The position numbers and the translations under genes were made by a program. The notes beneath the pieces are model-generated. The model was not told where the DNA came from. It did no database searches and saw only the letters and a list, made by a program, of their open reading frames with translations. Positions 18,391-26,739 of a stretch of DNA of 64,000 nucleotides are shown here, piece after piece (within the stretch, counting starts at the first letter, position 1; the number at the start of each line of letters is the position of its first letter). Where the stretch lies: positions 21,975 through 85,974 of the forward strand of contig NZ_JAFFPZ010000013.1 in assembly GCF_016918505.1 (NCBI RefSeq), written 5' to 3'. This DNA is from Desulforhopalus vacuolatus. GTDB lineage: Bacteria; Desulfobacterota; Desulfobulbia; Desulfobulbales; Desulfocapsaceae.

Positions 18391-18416
18391 GGGAACCTTG
18401 ATTATTCAAGGGACCC
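18391..18416. mobile_element. 26-bp minimal family-1 MITE (duplication TACT) at the tsaD stop codon
   Basis: The element consists only of the two terminal repeats, GGGAACCTTGA on the left and TTATTCAAGGGACCC on the right. TACT precedes it (18387-18390) and follows it (18417-18420). On the minus strand the tsaD stop codon TAG (18418-18416) takes its last base from this element. Removing the element and one TACT would leave TAA in the same place, so the insertion exchanged one stop codon for another. Confidence 0.78.
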
Positions 18417-19423
18417 TACTGTCCGAGAGGAGAGCGTGAATAGACGTCTGTATCAAGCAGGTTCTCACAGGCCCCGTTTTCAGCAAACTGATGTTGTCCG
18501 GCGAGGGCGATCATTGCAGCGTTGTCGGTGCAGAAGGCGAGCTGCGGGGCGTGAAATTTGATGCCGTTTTTTGTGCATTCCCTGGCCAGAGATTCGCGCA
18601 GGGCGAGATTGGCACTGACGCCGCCACCGATGGTAATATCCTTAACTTCGTTTTTCAGGGCTGCCTTGAGGGTTTTCACGGTCAGGACCTCTACCACTGC
18701 GGCCTCAAAGGAGGCACAGATATCGTTGACGGGAACCTCTTCTCCTTTCTGACGAAAACGGTTGACCCGGTTAAGTACGGAGGTCTTCAGGCCGCTGAAA
18801 CTGAAGTCGAAGGAATCTCCGAGCCAGGAGCGGGGAAACTTGAAGGCAGCGGGGTTTCCCTCTGTCGCCAGTTTTGACACCTGTGGGCCGCCCGGATAGG
18901 GGAGGCCAAGAAGTTTTGCCACCTTGTCAAAAGCCTCTCCAGCGGCGTCGTCGCGGGTGCGGCCGAGACAGCGGAAACGGGTGAAACTCTCCGCAAGGTA
19001 AATCGCCGAGGTACCTCCGCTTACAGTCAGAGATACGCAGGGAAAATCCGGGCCAGTTTCGTTGAGAAAGGCAGAGAGAATGTGCCCAGCCAGATGATCC
19101 ACACATACAAACGGAATTCCGGTAACATAGGATATCGACTTGGCAAAGCTGAAGCCCACCAGCAGCGAACCGACGAGACCTGGTCCCCGGGTGGCCGCAA
19201 TCAGTTCAATATCGGCAAGTGAGACACCGGCTTCCTGCAGGGTCGCTTCGGTGAGCGGCTGGACAGCCCTGAGATGTTCCCGGGACGCGAGTTCCGGAAC
19301 CACACCGCCGAAACGACTGTGGATATCCTCCTGGCCGCTGCGCAGGCTGGCAAGCAGACGATTGTCATTCATTACCGCTGCGGCGGTGTCATCACAGGAA
19401 CTTTCTATAGCAAGGGTAAGCAT
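18416..19423 (-). CDS. tsaD: tRNA N6-adenosine threonylcarbamoyltransferase
   Basis: Catalytic subunit that transfers the threonylcarbamoyl group to A37 of ANN-decoding tRNAs, working with TsaB and TsaE. The ASKHA-fold protein (335 residues from the chosen start) begins MLTLAIESSCDDTAAAV and has the metal-binding HLAGHILSAF, the SGGTSAIYL phosphate loop and the later GGGVSANLALRE. The frame stays open for 40 codons upstream, but those residues match no part of the family. The stop codon lies on the edge of a 26-bp transposon remnant. It is divergent from moaA. Confidence 0.96.
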   Translation of the reverse strand: MLTLAIESSCDDTAAAVMNDNRLLASLRSGQEDIHSRFGGVVPELASREHLRAVQPLTEATLQEAGVSLADIELIAATRGPGLVGSLLVGFSFAKSISYVTGIPFVCVDHLAGHILSAFLNETGPDFPCVSLTVSGGTSAIYLAESFTRFRCLGRTRDDAAGEAFDKVAKLLGLPYPGGPQVSKLATEGNPAAFKFPRSWLGDSFDFSFSGLKTSVLNRVNRFRQKGEEVPVNDICASFEAAVVEVLTVKTLKAALKNEVKDITIGGGVSANLALRESLARECTKNGIKFHAPQLAFCTDNAAMIALAGQHQFAENGACENLLDTDVYSRSPLGQ

Positions 19424-19547
19424 TGGCGTAGGGGGGGAGACGGTCTTCAGGGGTTTCCTTTTATCCGCTTGCACGGCGGGATTTCTGCAGTAGTATGTGG
19501 GTGGTATCTTACAAATCTTCCTTTCACAATACTTTGAGGACATGAAT

Positions 19548-20597
19548 ATGAGCGAGAAAATACAATCTATTTCCCCTCTTGTCGACCAGTTTTCCCGAAC
19601 AATCTCCTATTTGCGTCTTTCTGTCACAGATCACTGCAATTTGCGCTGCATGTACTGTATGCCAGAGCACGATGGTAACGGAAAGCCGATAAAACACGGA
19701 AAATTCCTGCGCCATGATGAACTCCTCAGCTATGAAGAACTGTTGCGCGTGGTGCGTGTCGCCGTAGAAATGGGAATGAGCAAGCTCCGCCTTACTGGTG
19801 GCGAGCCTCTGGTGCGGCGTGGAATTCTTGATTTTATTAAGGAGCTGTCAAAAATAGATGGTCTTAATCAGGTTCTGGTGACAACCAACGGCGTTCTGCT
19901 TGGAGAGTATGCCGAAGACCTGCTGGCCTCCGGGGTGCATCAGGTCAATGTTTCCCTTGATACCATGCAGCGGGATAAATTCAAGCAGATCTCCGGGCGG
20001 GACTATTTTGACAAGGTGTGGGAATCGATCTGTACGGTGGAACGTCTTGGTTTTAAGGTGAAGTTGAACGCCGTGGCCATGAAAGGAATCAATGATGATG
20101 AGTTCCTCGATTTCGCCCGTCTTTCCCTTGAGCATTCTTTTCAGATACGCTTTATTGAATTTATGCCTGCCGGGGATGCAGGGAGCTGGAGCCAGTGCCG
20201 TTTCTGCGATTCCGATGATATAATGAAAAAGATACGTACCATTGGTTCACTGGAGCCCTCTGAGAAACAACGCAGTTCCGGCCCGGCAAAACTCTATACT
20301 TTCAGTTCCGGGGGCCGGGAAGGGACGCTTGGTTTTATCAGCCCGATCAGCCACCATTTTTGTGACCAGTGTACCCGCCTGCGGCTTACTTCAGAGGGGC
20401 GGTTACGCCCCTGTCTGCTGCACGATATTGAAACAGATCTGCGTGTTCTGCTTCGCGGTAATGTTAGTGACGACGTTATACGCAATGCCATTCGCGACGC
20501 AATCTTCAATAAACCAAAAGGCCACCAGTTGAGTACAGTTCAGGATGTTGTCGAGAAGAGTCACTGCAGTGGCGGCATGTCAAAGATCGGTGGCTGA
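19548..20597 (+). CDS. moaA: GTP 3',8-cyclase (molybdenum cofactor synthesis)
   Basis: Radical SAM enzyme that makes 3',8-cyclo-GTP, the first step of molybdopterin synthesis. The N-terminal cluster motif CNLRCMYC lies at residues 30-37 and the C-terminal second cluster in CDQCTRLRLTSEGRLRPC. The RLTGGEPLVR motif binds SAM. Two ATGs compete, at 19542 and 19548; GAGGA at 19536-19540 is correctly spaced only for the second, giving 349 residues. The protein ends with the usual C-terminal glycine pair (IGG). Its 3' end overlaps pheA, on the other strand, by 18 bp. Confidence 0.95.
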   Translation: MSEKIQSISPLVDQFSRTISYLRLSVTDHCNLRCMYCMPEHDGNGKPIKHGKFLRHDELLSYEELLRVVRVAVEMGMSKLRLTGGEPLVRRGILDFIKELSKIDGLNQVLVTTNGVLLGEYAEDLLASGVHQVNVSLDTMQRDKFKQISGRDYFDKVWESICTVERLGFKVKLNAVAMKGINDDEFLDFARLSLEHSFQIRFIEFMPAGDAGSWSQCRFCDSDDIMKKIRTIGSLEPSEKQRSSGPAKLYTFSSGGREGTLGFISPISHHFCDQCTRLRLTSEGRLRPCLLHDIETDLRVLLRGNVSDDVIRNAIRDAIFNKPKGHQLSTVQDVVEKSHCSGGMSKIGG

Positions 20598-21689
20598 ATC
20601 TGCCTGCCGCGGGTTGAACTGCGGATAGGAGCCGAGCCACTCAAACCACGAACATTTCTCATGCAGGCGTTTCACGGTTTCGGCTATGATCGGATCTTCA
20701 ATATGACCGAGCATATCGAGGACAAAGAGGAACTTCCACTGCTTCCCTTTGATGGAACGAGACTCAATCTTGACCAGATTGATATTCATCTCTGAGATAA
20801 CGGTGAGAATTTCACTGAGGGCTCCGGGACGGTCCATGAGGCCGAGGAGCAGGGAGGTTCGATCGGCTCCGCTGCGTGCCGGAGATTCCTTGCCGATAAC
20901 CAGAAAGCGGGTGGTGTTGCCCGGTCTGTCCTCTATCCCTTTGACGACAACCTGCAATTCATAGGTTTTGATGGCCAGTGAGGAGGCGATGGCACCTGTA
21001 CTCGGATTGTTCGCGGCCATCTGCGCTGCCTCTCCGGTAGAAAATACCGGCAGGGTCGGGATATTCGGCAGTTGTTTGCGCAACCATCCGCGGCATTCAG
21101 CCAGCGATTGAGAGTGGGAGGCGACGGTTTGGATATCCTCAATATTGCCGGATCTGGAAACGAGATTATAGCTGATCTGGAGGTTTACTTCGCCGCAGAT
21201 TTTTACGTTATATTTCATGAAGCAGTCGAGAGTGGAGAAAACAGCCCCCTCGATTGAATTTTCCACCGGGACTATGCCATACTGGGTGCGGCCTTTTTCT
21301 ACCTCAGCAAAGACCTCATCAATGGATTCGCAGGCTTTGTAATCTGCGGAATGGCCAAAATTCTCCATTCCGGCCAGGTGGCTGAAGGTGCTCTCGGGGC
21401 CGAGAAATGCGACTTCTACTCTCTTTTGAGAGAGGCGGCAGGTGGTAATGATTTCATGAAAAATTGATTTCAGAGCATCCTCGGGGAAGATTCCGGCGTT
21501 GGTGGCAAGGAGACGATCATAGATCTGTTTCTCCCGCAGCGGGTCCCATTTGGCCCGTTTTTCGTTGTTTTTCAATCTGCCGATTTCTTTAGCACAATCA
21601 AGACGCTTTTTGAGGAGATCAAGGATGGTGTTGTCGATAGTGTCAATGTCGTTGCGGACGGTGCCGATCTTTTTTTTCTGCTCTGGCAT
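20580..21689 (-). CDS. pheA: Chorismate mutase / prephenate dehydratase (P-protein)
   Basis: Bifunctional enzyme that takes chorismate to phenylpyruvate for phenylalanine synthesis. Three domains are readable in the 369-residue protein: an AroQ-type chorismate mutase (about residues 1-90, starting with the IDTIDNTILDLLKKR helix), a prephenate dehydratase (about 93-275, with FLGPESTFSHLA, the PVENSIEGAV active-site loop and the GNTTRFLV motif), and a C-terminal ACT domain (about 285-365, LLLGLMDRPGALSEIL) for feedback control by phenylalanine. The frame remains open for a further 221 codons upstream, overlapping larE on the other strand; that extension has no family similarity, so the ATG at 21689 was preferred. 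No clear ribosome site precedes it. Confidence 0.93.
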   Translation of the reverse strand: MPEQKKKIGTVRNDIDTIDNTILDLLKKRLDCAKEIGRLKNNEKRAKWDPLREKQIYDRLLATNAGIFPEDALKSIFHEIITTCRLSQKRVEVAFLGPESTFSHLAGMENFGHSADYKACESIDEVFAEVEKGRTQYGIVPVENSIEGAVFSTLDCFMKYNVKICGEVNLQISYNLVSRSGNIEDIQTVASHSQSLAECRGWLRKQLPNIPTLPVFSTGEAAQMAANNPSTGAIASSLAIKTYELQVVVKGIEDRPGNTTRFLVIGKESPARSGADRTSLLLGLMDRPGALSEILTVISEMNINLVKIESRSIKGKQWKFLFVLDMLGHIEDPIIAETVKRLHEKCSWFEWLGSYPQFNPRQADSATDL

Positions 21690-21797
21690 GAATTTATATG
21701 GTTTGAAGGAAGAAACGAAAAACCTGGAGCAGTCGTTTTGCTCCGTGAGAAAGACCTCAAGGTACCTTAAGAGAATCTGTTCTGGATAATGTGAAAT

Positions 21798-22661
21798 ATG
21801 AAAGATGAAACGCTGTCTGTCAAGGAAAGCCCGATAATATTTAAGAATGACACCTTGAAAGAGGTCTGTGAAACTCTGTTTGGGAGTCTGCGATTTCATA
21901 ACCGGGTGGCAGTGGCTTTTTCCGGCGGGGTGGATTCTACCCTCCTGCTGAGGCTGGCCGTTGAGGCTCTCGGGGCAAAAAATGTCGTGGCCATTCACGG
22001 AAAGTCGATTCTTGAGGCGCCTGTACATCAGAGAATGGTACAGCAAATCTATACAGAAAATTTTCCAGAACTCGGGGAGCTGGTTGAGGTCATGCTTCAT
22101 CCGCTGCTCTATGAAGGTTTTGCGGTCAACGATGAGACGCGCTGCTATATCTGCAAAAAAAATCTTTATACCAGTTTGAAACCCATAGCTGCCAGCCTGA
22201 GGGCTGCAGTACTGCTGGACGGCACCAATAAAGATGATCTTTCTGAGGTTCGGCCTGGTCTGCAGGCTGTGGCGGAAGAGGGTATCCTCACGCCGCTGGC
22301 GGATGTCGGGATGAGTAAAAAAGAGGTGCGACAGCTGGCAGAAGTGTTTCATTTATCTCATTATTCTTTGCCTTCAGATTCCTGCCTTGCCACACGTCTG
22401 CCGACGGGTAAAAAGATCACCAGAGAGGCCCTTGAGCTTACAGCCAGGGCAGAGACAGCATTGAAAAAGCTGGGGTTGCCACTGGCGCGGGTAAAACCTG
22501 TAGTCGGAGGTATCCTCCTTGAATTATGGGGAAAAAAAGATGAAACAGCAGAAAAACAAAATATTACCCCGGAGATTCGCGCTATTCTCATACCTCTTAT
22601 ACAATCTGAATCTTTCAGCGAGTGCAAAAAAGGGAGAATAACCTTTTGCAACCGTGGGTAA
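21798..22661 (+). CDS. larE: ATP-dependent sacrificial sulfur transferase LarE
   Basis: PP-loop enzyme that donates sulfur to build the nickel-pincer nucleotide cofactor of lactate racemase and relatives. The 287-residue protein has the PP-loop SGGVDS (residues 42-47), DGTNKDDLSEVRPG and PSDSCLATR, whose cysteine (Cys196) corresponds to the sacrificial sulfur donor of single-cysteine LarE proteins. Cysteines at 116 and 119 form an additional pair. It is divergent from pheA, with about 108 bp between the starts. No larA, larB or larC is seen in the window, so the gene is isolated from its pathway. Confidence 0.9.
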   Translation: MKDETLSVKESPIIFKNDTLKEVCETLFGSLRFHNRVAVAFSGGVDSTLLLRLAVEALGAKNVVAIHGKSILEAPVHQRMVQQIYTENFPELGELVEVMLHPLLYEGFAVNDETRCYICKKNLYTSLKPIAASLRAAVLLDGTNKDDLSEVRPGLQAVAEEGILTPLADVGMSKKEVRQLAEVFHLSHYSLPSDSCLATRLPTGKKITREALELTARAETALKKLGLPLARVKPVVGGILLELWGKKDETAEKQNITPEIRAILIPLIQSESFSECKKGRITFCNRG

Positions 22662-22987
22662 TGCTGAAAAAAGTAAAAATATCAGTATGAGGGCGTGCCG
22701 GGTACAAATTTTTTCTTGATTCGTTATGGCTATTCAATTATGGTGCCTTCTTATAAGCGCAATAGCCCGCAGATAAAGGGTTCCGGCGTTTTTAAGAGAA
22801 TCTTGAAATATCTAATTATTCAACATCTCTCCAATTTTTGTTCTTGTTCCATTGAAAGCATGCTTTTGACGGATGAGAAGAGTGCAGGCAATATTGTTTA
22901 CGTAAAGCAGAAACAAATGGATGTATTATTCAAACGGTCGGAGGCCATGTCGGTGTCCGGCACAAGAAGAACCCGCAGGGAGGAATC
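22662..22987. other. Intergenic region upstream of hup
   Basis: About 325 bp between larE and hup with low-complexity AT-rich stretches. It must contain the hup promoter and leader, but no -35/-10 pair could be assigned with confidence. AGGGAGGAATC directly before the hup ATG is a strong ribosome site. An open frame across the region (22695-22991) has no recognisable features and runs into hup in another frame. Confidence 0.5.
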
Positions 22988-23260
22988 ATGAACAAGAAAG
23001 AACTTATCGAAAGTATTGCTGATGCTGCAGACATCAGCAAAGCAGATGCCGAAAAGGCTCTAAACGGCACTCTTGCCACTATTGCAGAGACATTGAAAAA
23101 AGGTGACAAGGTTACCCTCGTCGGCTTCGGCACTTTCTCTGTGTCCAAGCGCGAAGCACGCACCGGCCGCAATCCCCAGACCGGCAAGGCTATCGACATC
23201 CCGGCTCGTAACATTGTTAAATTCAAAGCTGGCTCCAAGCTGTCTGACGCTGTAAACTGA
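22988..23260 (+). CDS. hup: DNA-binding protein HU
   Basis: Small histone-like protein that bends DNA and organises the nucleoid as a dimer. The 90-residue sequence starts [12 protein letters not shown] and has the helical dimer core, the [21 protein letters not shown] beta-arm region with the intercalating NPQTG tip, and a C-terminal helix. Length and sequence fit HU rather than IHF. A strong ribosome site precedes it and a strong terminator hairpin follows at 23360, so it is probably transcribed alone. Confidence 0.95.
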   Translation: MNKKELIESIADAADISKADAEKALNGTLATIAETLKKGDKVTLVGFGTFSVSKREARTGRNPQTGKAIDIPARNIVKFKAGSKLSDAVN

Positions 23261-23359
23261 TTCAGCACCCGGATTGCCGGGGCATGCAGCCCGGATTTCT
23301 CTCCGGTAAGCTCAAGAAATATGTTCTCGCTGCTCTCTTCGGGAGAGAAACATTATTTC

Positions 23360-23395
23360 AAAAAGGCCGTTCCCGCAGGGAATGGCCTTTTTCCA
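23360..23395 (+). terminator. Rho-independent terminator after hup
   Basis: A 15-bp stem with loop GCA: AAAAAGGCCGTTCCC pairs with GGGAATGGCCTTTTT, followed by further T and C residues. It lies 100 bp after the hup stop and 25 bp before the next start codon. The A-run on the left makes it potentially bidirectional. Confidence 0.88.
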
Positions 23396-23419
23396 TTTCC
23401 CCTCCACTATTTCACTACT

Positions 23420-24007
23420 ATGCAAACCTTTGAAGAACTGCTTGAAGAGTCCACCCGGGTTCACGGGCATATCTGTGCCGGGCAGGTGATAGGAGTGCGG
23501 ATGTCTCTCCTCGCTCTTTCTCTGATTAAAATTGAAGAGCCCAGAGGTGTTGACCGCAAGAAGTTCTGCATTTATGTCGAGATAGACAGGTGTGCCACCG
23601 ATGCTATTCAGTCGGTAACTGGCTGCAGCCTTGGCAAGAGGTCGATGAAATTTCTCGACCACGGTGTCATGGCGGCTACTTTTGTCAATCTGGAGACAGG
23701 GAAGGCGGTGCGGATAACGGCTCTGGAGGAGGCTCGTGAGGGATCGAAACTGTATTGTAAAGAAATGGAAGATAAATACGCCCGCCAGCTTGAGGCCTAC
23801 CGCATCATGCCGGAGGAGGAACTCTTCAAGGTGGAGCATGTGAAGGTTGAGATTCCTGTGGCTGACATGCCCGGCCGACCGACCCGCCGCGTGCAGTGTG
23901 AAAGCTGCGGTGACTGGGTACAGGATCACCGTGACGTGGAGAAGGATGGCAGAATTCTTTGTAGAAAATGTGCTGAAGGATTTTATTATACCCTGGAAGA
24001 TGAATGA
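23420..24007 (+). CDS. FmdE-like protein with C-terminal zinc ribbon
   Basis: A 195-residue protein of the FmdE/FwdE family, named for a gene in methanogen formylmethanofuran dehydrogenase operons; biochemical function is not settled. The N-terminal domain has HGHICAGQVIGVRM with a Cys-His metal site and RCATDAIQSVTGCSLGKR, the family core. The C-terminus carries two CxxC pairs (CESCGDW and CRKC), a zinc ribbon. The frame extends upstream through the hup terminator, so the ATG at 23420 is the realistic start. In anaerobic bacteria such proteins often accompany molybdenum or tungsten metabolism, but here the neighbour is hisHF, ten bases downstream. Confidence 0.85.
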   Translation: MQTFEELLEESTRVHGHICAGQVIGVRMSLLALSLIKIEEPRGVDRKKFCIYVEIDRCATDAIQSVTGCSLGKRSMKFLDHGVMAATFVNLETGKAVRITALEEAREGSKLYCKEMEDKYARQLEAYRIMPEEELFKVEHVKVEIPVADMPGRPTRRVQCESCGDWVQDHRDVEKDGRILCRKCAEGFYYTLEDE

Positions 24008-24016
24008 GGTGAAAGT

Positions 24017-25606
24017 ATGAAAGTAACACTGCTTGATTATGGTGCGGGAAATGTGCGCAGTATTCGCAATGCCATCCTTCGCCTCGGTTATGAAATTGAG
24101 GATGTAAACCGTCCCGAAGAGATTCTCTCTGCAGAAAAACTGGTGTTCCCCGGCGTGGGCAGTTTTGGTATTGCCATGGAACAGCTGCGAAAGCGCGGTT
24201 ATATGGAGCCGTTACGCCGGAGGATTCGTGAAGATAAATCTTTTCTCGGTATCTGCATCGGGATGCAGGCGCTTTTTTCCGGCAGTGAGGAATCGCCGGG
24301 TGTAGAAGGGCTGGGCATCTTTCCTGGACAGGTGCGGCGTTTTCCGCAGGGAGAGCTGGCTGTGCCGGCGATAGGCTGGAATGGTCTGCGGCTGGAAAAG
24401 GATTCGCCCCTCTTTGGTGGCTGGAAGGGGGAAAAACTCTACTTTGTTCATTCTTATCATGCCCCGGTTGCAGAAACTCCGGCGGAGTGGATTCTTGCAC
24501 GCACCGACTACGGTTGTGAATTCGTTTCTGCAGTGAGCAGGGGACGGGTTTCGGCCTTTCAGTTTCACCCTGAAAAGTGTGGTACTCCAGGACTCAATAT
24601 CCTCAATAACTACCTCTCCGACAATGAAACGCTCTGCCTGCGCAGTGAGGATCGGATGAAGACCCGCATGGCGAAACGGATTATTGCCTGTCTTGACGTA
24701 CGTTCCAACGATGCCGGTGATCTCGTGGTTACCAAAGGAGATCAGTACGACGTGCGCGATGACAGCACAGGCGGGGCTGTGCGCAACCTCGGTAAGCCGG
24801 TTACTCTCGCACAGCGTTACTTTGAAGAGGGTGCCGATGAGATTACCTTTCTCAATATTACCGGTTTTCGCAGCTTCCCGCTGAAAGATCAGCCGATGAT
24901 TGATCTGCTGAAAGAGACCTCAAAGAATGTTTTTGTTCCCTTGACCATCGGAGGTGGAATCCGCAGCTTTACGGACAGTGAAGGAAAGCAATACACGGCA
25001 CTTGATGTAGCCGCCGCCTATTTTCGTGCCGGAGCCGACAAGGTTTCCATCGGCAGTGATGCCGTGTATGCCGCCGAAGAGTATCTGCGTACCGGGAAAA
25101 AAACCGGAACCAGTTCCATTGAGCAGATCTTCAATGTCTATGGTGCCCAGGCTGTGGTTATCTCGGTTGATCCCCGCAGGGTCTGTGTACAGTCGCCGGA
25201 AGAGACGAGTCACCACGTTGTGGAGCTCTCTATCCCTGGAGCAGATGGTGAAAAATATTGCTGGTATCAGTGTACTGTCAGCGGCGGTCGTGAAGGACGC
25301 GATCTTGATGTCGTGCAGCTCGTTACCGCCTGCGAGGCGCTCGGGGCAGGGGAGATTCTGCTGAACTGCATCGACCGTGACGGTACCGGTGCCGGTTTCG
25401 ATATGGAACTCATTCGTCAGGTAAAGGCAGCAGTATCCATTCCGGTTATTGCCTCCAGTGGCGCAGGCAGCGCGCAGCACTTCGTGGATGTGTTCCAGCA
25501 GACAGATGCCGATGCCGCCCTGGCCGCCGGTATTTTTCATCGTCGGGAGGTGGGGATTCAAGAGGTGAAAGATACGGTCCGCCGGGCCGGTGTGGAGGTC
25601 CGCTGA
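24017..25606 (+). CDS. hisHF: Fused imidazole glycerol phosphate synthase HisHF (eukaryotic HIS7 type)
   Basis: Single chain carrying both the glutaminase and the cyclase of the fifth step of histidine synthesis. Residues 1-205 are the HisH glutaminase with catalytic Cys80 (GICIGMQ) and His184/Glu186 (FHPEK). Residues about 217-529 are the HisF barrel with catalytic Asp227 (ACLDV) and the second Asp in CIDRDG. The barrel has the insertions of the fungal and plant enzyme, including GDLVVTKGDQYDV and the EKYCWYQCTVSGGRE loop, which ordinary bacterial HisF lacks. It overlaps ispH by one base. No other his gene is in the window. Confidence 0.93.
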   Translation: MKVTLLDYGAGNVRSIRNAILRLGYEIEDVNRPEEILSAEKLVFPGVGSFGIAMEQLRKRGYMEPLRRRIREDKSFLGICIGMQALFSGSEESPGVEGLGIFPGQVRRFPQGELAVPAIGWNGLRLEKDSPLFGGWKGEKLYFVHSYHAPVAETPAEWILARTDYGCEFVSAVSRGRVSAFQFHPEKCGTPGLNILNNYLSDNETLCLRSEDRMKTRMAKRIIACLDVRSNDAGDLVVTKGDQYDVRDDSTGGAVRNLGKPVTLAQRYFEEGADEITFLNITGFRSFPLKDQPMIDLLKETSKNVFVPLTIGGGIRSFTDSEGKQYTALDVAAAYFRAGADKVSIGSDAVYAAEEYLRTGKKTGTSSIEQIFNVYGAQAVVISVDPRRVCVQSPEETSHHVVELSIPGADGEKYCWYQCTVSGGREGRDLDVVQLVTACEALGAGEILLNCIDRDGTGAGFDMELIRQVKAAVSIPVIASSGAGSAQHFVDVFQQTDADAALAAGIFHRREVGIQEVKDTVRRAGVEVR

Positions 25607-26553
25607 TGGATGCGCCACGCAGATTTCAGGTTCTGCTCGCGTCGCCGCGCGGCTTCTGTGCCGGGGTTGAACGGGCAATTGAGACGGTAAAACAAAGTCT
25701 TGAAGAGTATCAAAAACCGGTTTATGTCCTTCATGAGATTGTCCATAACCGCCATGTCATTGAAGAATTGCGGGAGTCTGGTGCCATCTTTGTGGAGCAT
25801 CTTTCCGATGTCCCGCAGGGCGGAGTTGTTATCTTCAGTGCTCACGGGGTGTCAAAGGCGGTGGAGAGGTGTGCCGCTGATCTCAATGTGTTGTCAGTCA
25901 ACGCCACCTGCCCGCTGGTTACCAGTGTTCACCGCATGGTGGAACGTTATCATGCAGAGGGCTGTAATGTGTTGATCATCGGCCATCACAATCATCCGGA
26001 GGTGGAAGGTTCTGCGGGTCGTGTGTCTGATGGTGTACAGGTGGTGGCATCGGTGGAAGAGGCGGAAAAGGTACAGGTGGAGAATCCGCTCAAGGTTGGC
26101 TATGTCACCCAGACAACCCTTACGCAGAGTGATATCTCCGGGATTATTACCACTCTCAAACGGCGCTTCCCTGATATTCGCGGTCCCAGATCGAACATTT
26201 GTTTTGCCACTCAGAATCGGCAGGATGCAGTACGCGATCTGGCAGAACGTACCGAACTGATCTTTGTGGTCGGCTCGAAAAACAGTTCCAACTCCAATCG
26301 CTTAAAAGAGGTGGCAGTCCGACGCAATATCCCGGCGCATTTGATTGATGACGCTTCCGATATTGACCCGCAATGGCTTGAAGGTATCAGGCGAATCGGT
26401 ATTACCGCTGGAGCATCGGCTCCGGAGCGACTGGTAAAAGGGGTGATTGACTGGCTGAAAGGGTATGGTGATGTAGAGATAGAGCAGTTGAAGGGGGTAA
26501 AGGAACATACCCATTTTGCGGCGACATTTCTGCCGAAAAAAATAACGTCCTGA
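25606..26553 (+). CDS. ispH: 4-hydroxy-3-methylbut-2-enyl diphosphate reductase
   Basis: Last enzyme of the MEP isoprenoid pathway; an iron-sulfur protein that yields IPP and DMAPP. The 315-residue sequence has the three cluster cysteines in RGFCAGVERA, NATCPLV and SNICFATQNRQ, plus the active-site TQTTL and the SSNSNRL substrate-binding motif. The ATG overlaps the hisHF stop (TGATG). A family-2 repeat and then a hairpin terminator follow its stop codon. Confidence 0.96.
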   Translation: MDAPRRFQVLLASPRGFCAGVERAIETVKQSLEEYQKPVYVLHEIVHNRHVIEELRESGAIFVEHLSDVPQGGVVIFSAHGVSKAVERCAADLNVLSVNATCPLVTSVHRMVERYHAEGCNVLIIGHHNHPEVEGSAGRVSDGVQVVASVEEAEKVQVENPLKVGYVTQTTLTQSDISGIITTLKRRFPDIRGPRSNICFATQNRQDAVRDLAERTELIFVVGSKNSSNSNRLKEVAVRRNIPAHLIDDASDIDPQWLEGIRRIGITAGASAPERLVKGVIDWLKGYGDVEIEQLKGVKEHTHFAATFLPKKITS

Positions 26554-26560
26554 ACACGTT

Positions 26561-26681
26561 ATACCATTTACATTTTGTATTGGCGGATTCAAAGGCAGGG
26601 GAACGGGAAACAGGAGAAAGGAGACGGGAGACAGGAGACAGGAAAAAGCAAAAGACGGAACAGCGAAAAACTTTTTGCCAA
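26561..26681. repeat. Mosaic intergenic repeat, family 2 (truncated copy)
   Basis: Begins ATACCATTTACATTTTGTAT eight bases after the ispH stop, continues with TGGCGGATTCAAAGGCAGG and a purine tract of GGAGACAGGA units, and ends in the GCGAAAAACTTTTTGCCA module. The right-hand end seen in complete copies is missing; the terminator between ispH and dapL directly follows. Confidence 0.82.
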
Positions 26682-26686
26682 CGAAT

Positions 26687-26722
26687 AAAAGCGGTTACCC
26701 TTCCGGGCAGCCGCTTTTTTTA
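26687..26722. terminator. Bidirectional terminator between ispH and dapL
   Basis: AAAAGCGG pairs with CCGCTTTT around an inner CCC/GGG step, followed by a run of T on the plus strand and preceded by A residues that become T on the minus strand. It lies between two convergent genes, ispH (+) and dapL (-), and can serve both. Confidence 0.85.
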
Positions 26723-26739
26723 TATCTTCCCCGTATTTC

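Noticed and set aside
21759..21768. AAGGTACCTT palindrome between pheA and larE as a MITE footprint
   Set aside because: Resembles MITE ends but lacks the GGG/CCC termini and a flanking 4-bp duplication.
21690..22352. 221-codon upstream extension of the pheA frame
   Set aside because: It runs antisense through larE, has no similarity to chorismate mutases, and contains no better start signal.
22695..22991. 98-codon frame between larE and hup
   Set aside because: No family features, overlaps the hup leader and ribosome site in another frame; most likely chance.
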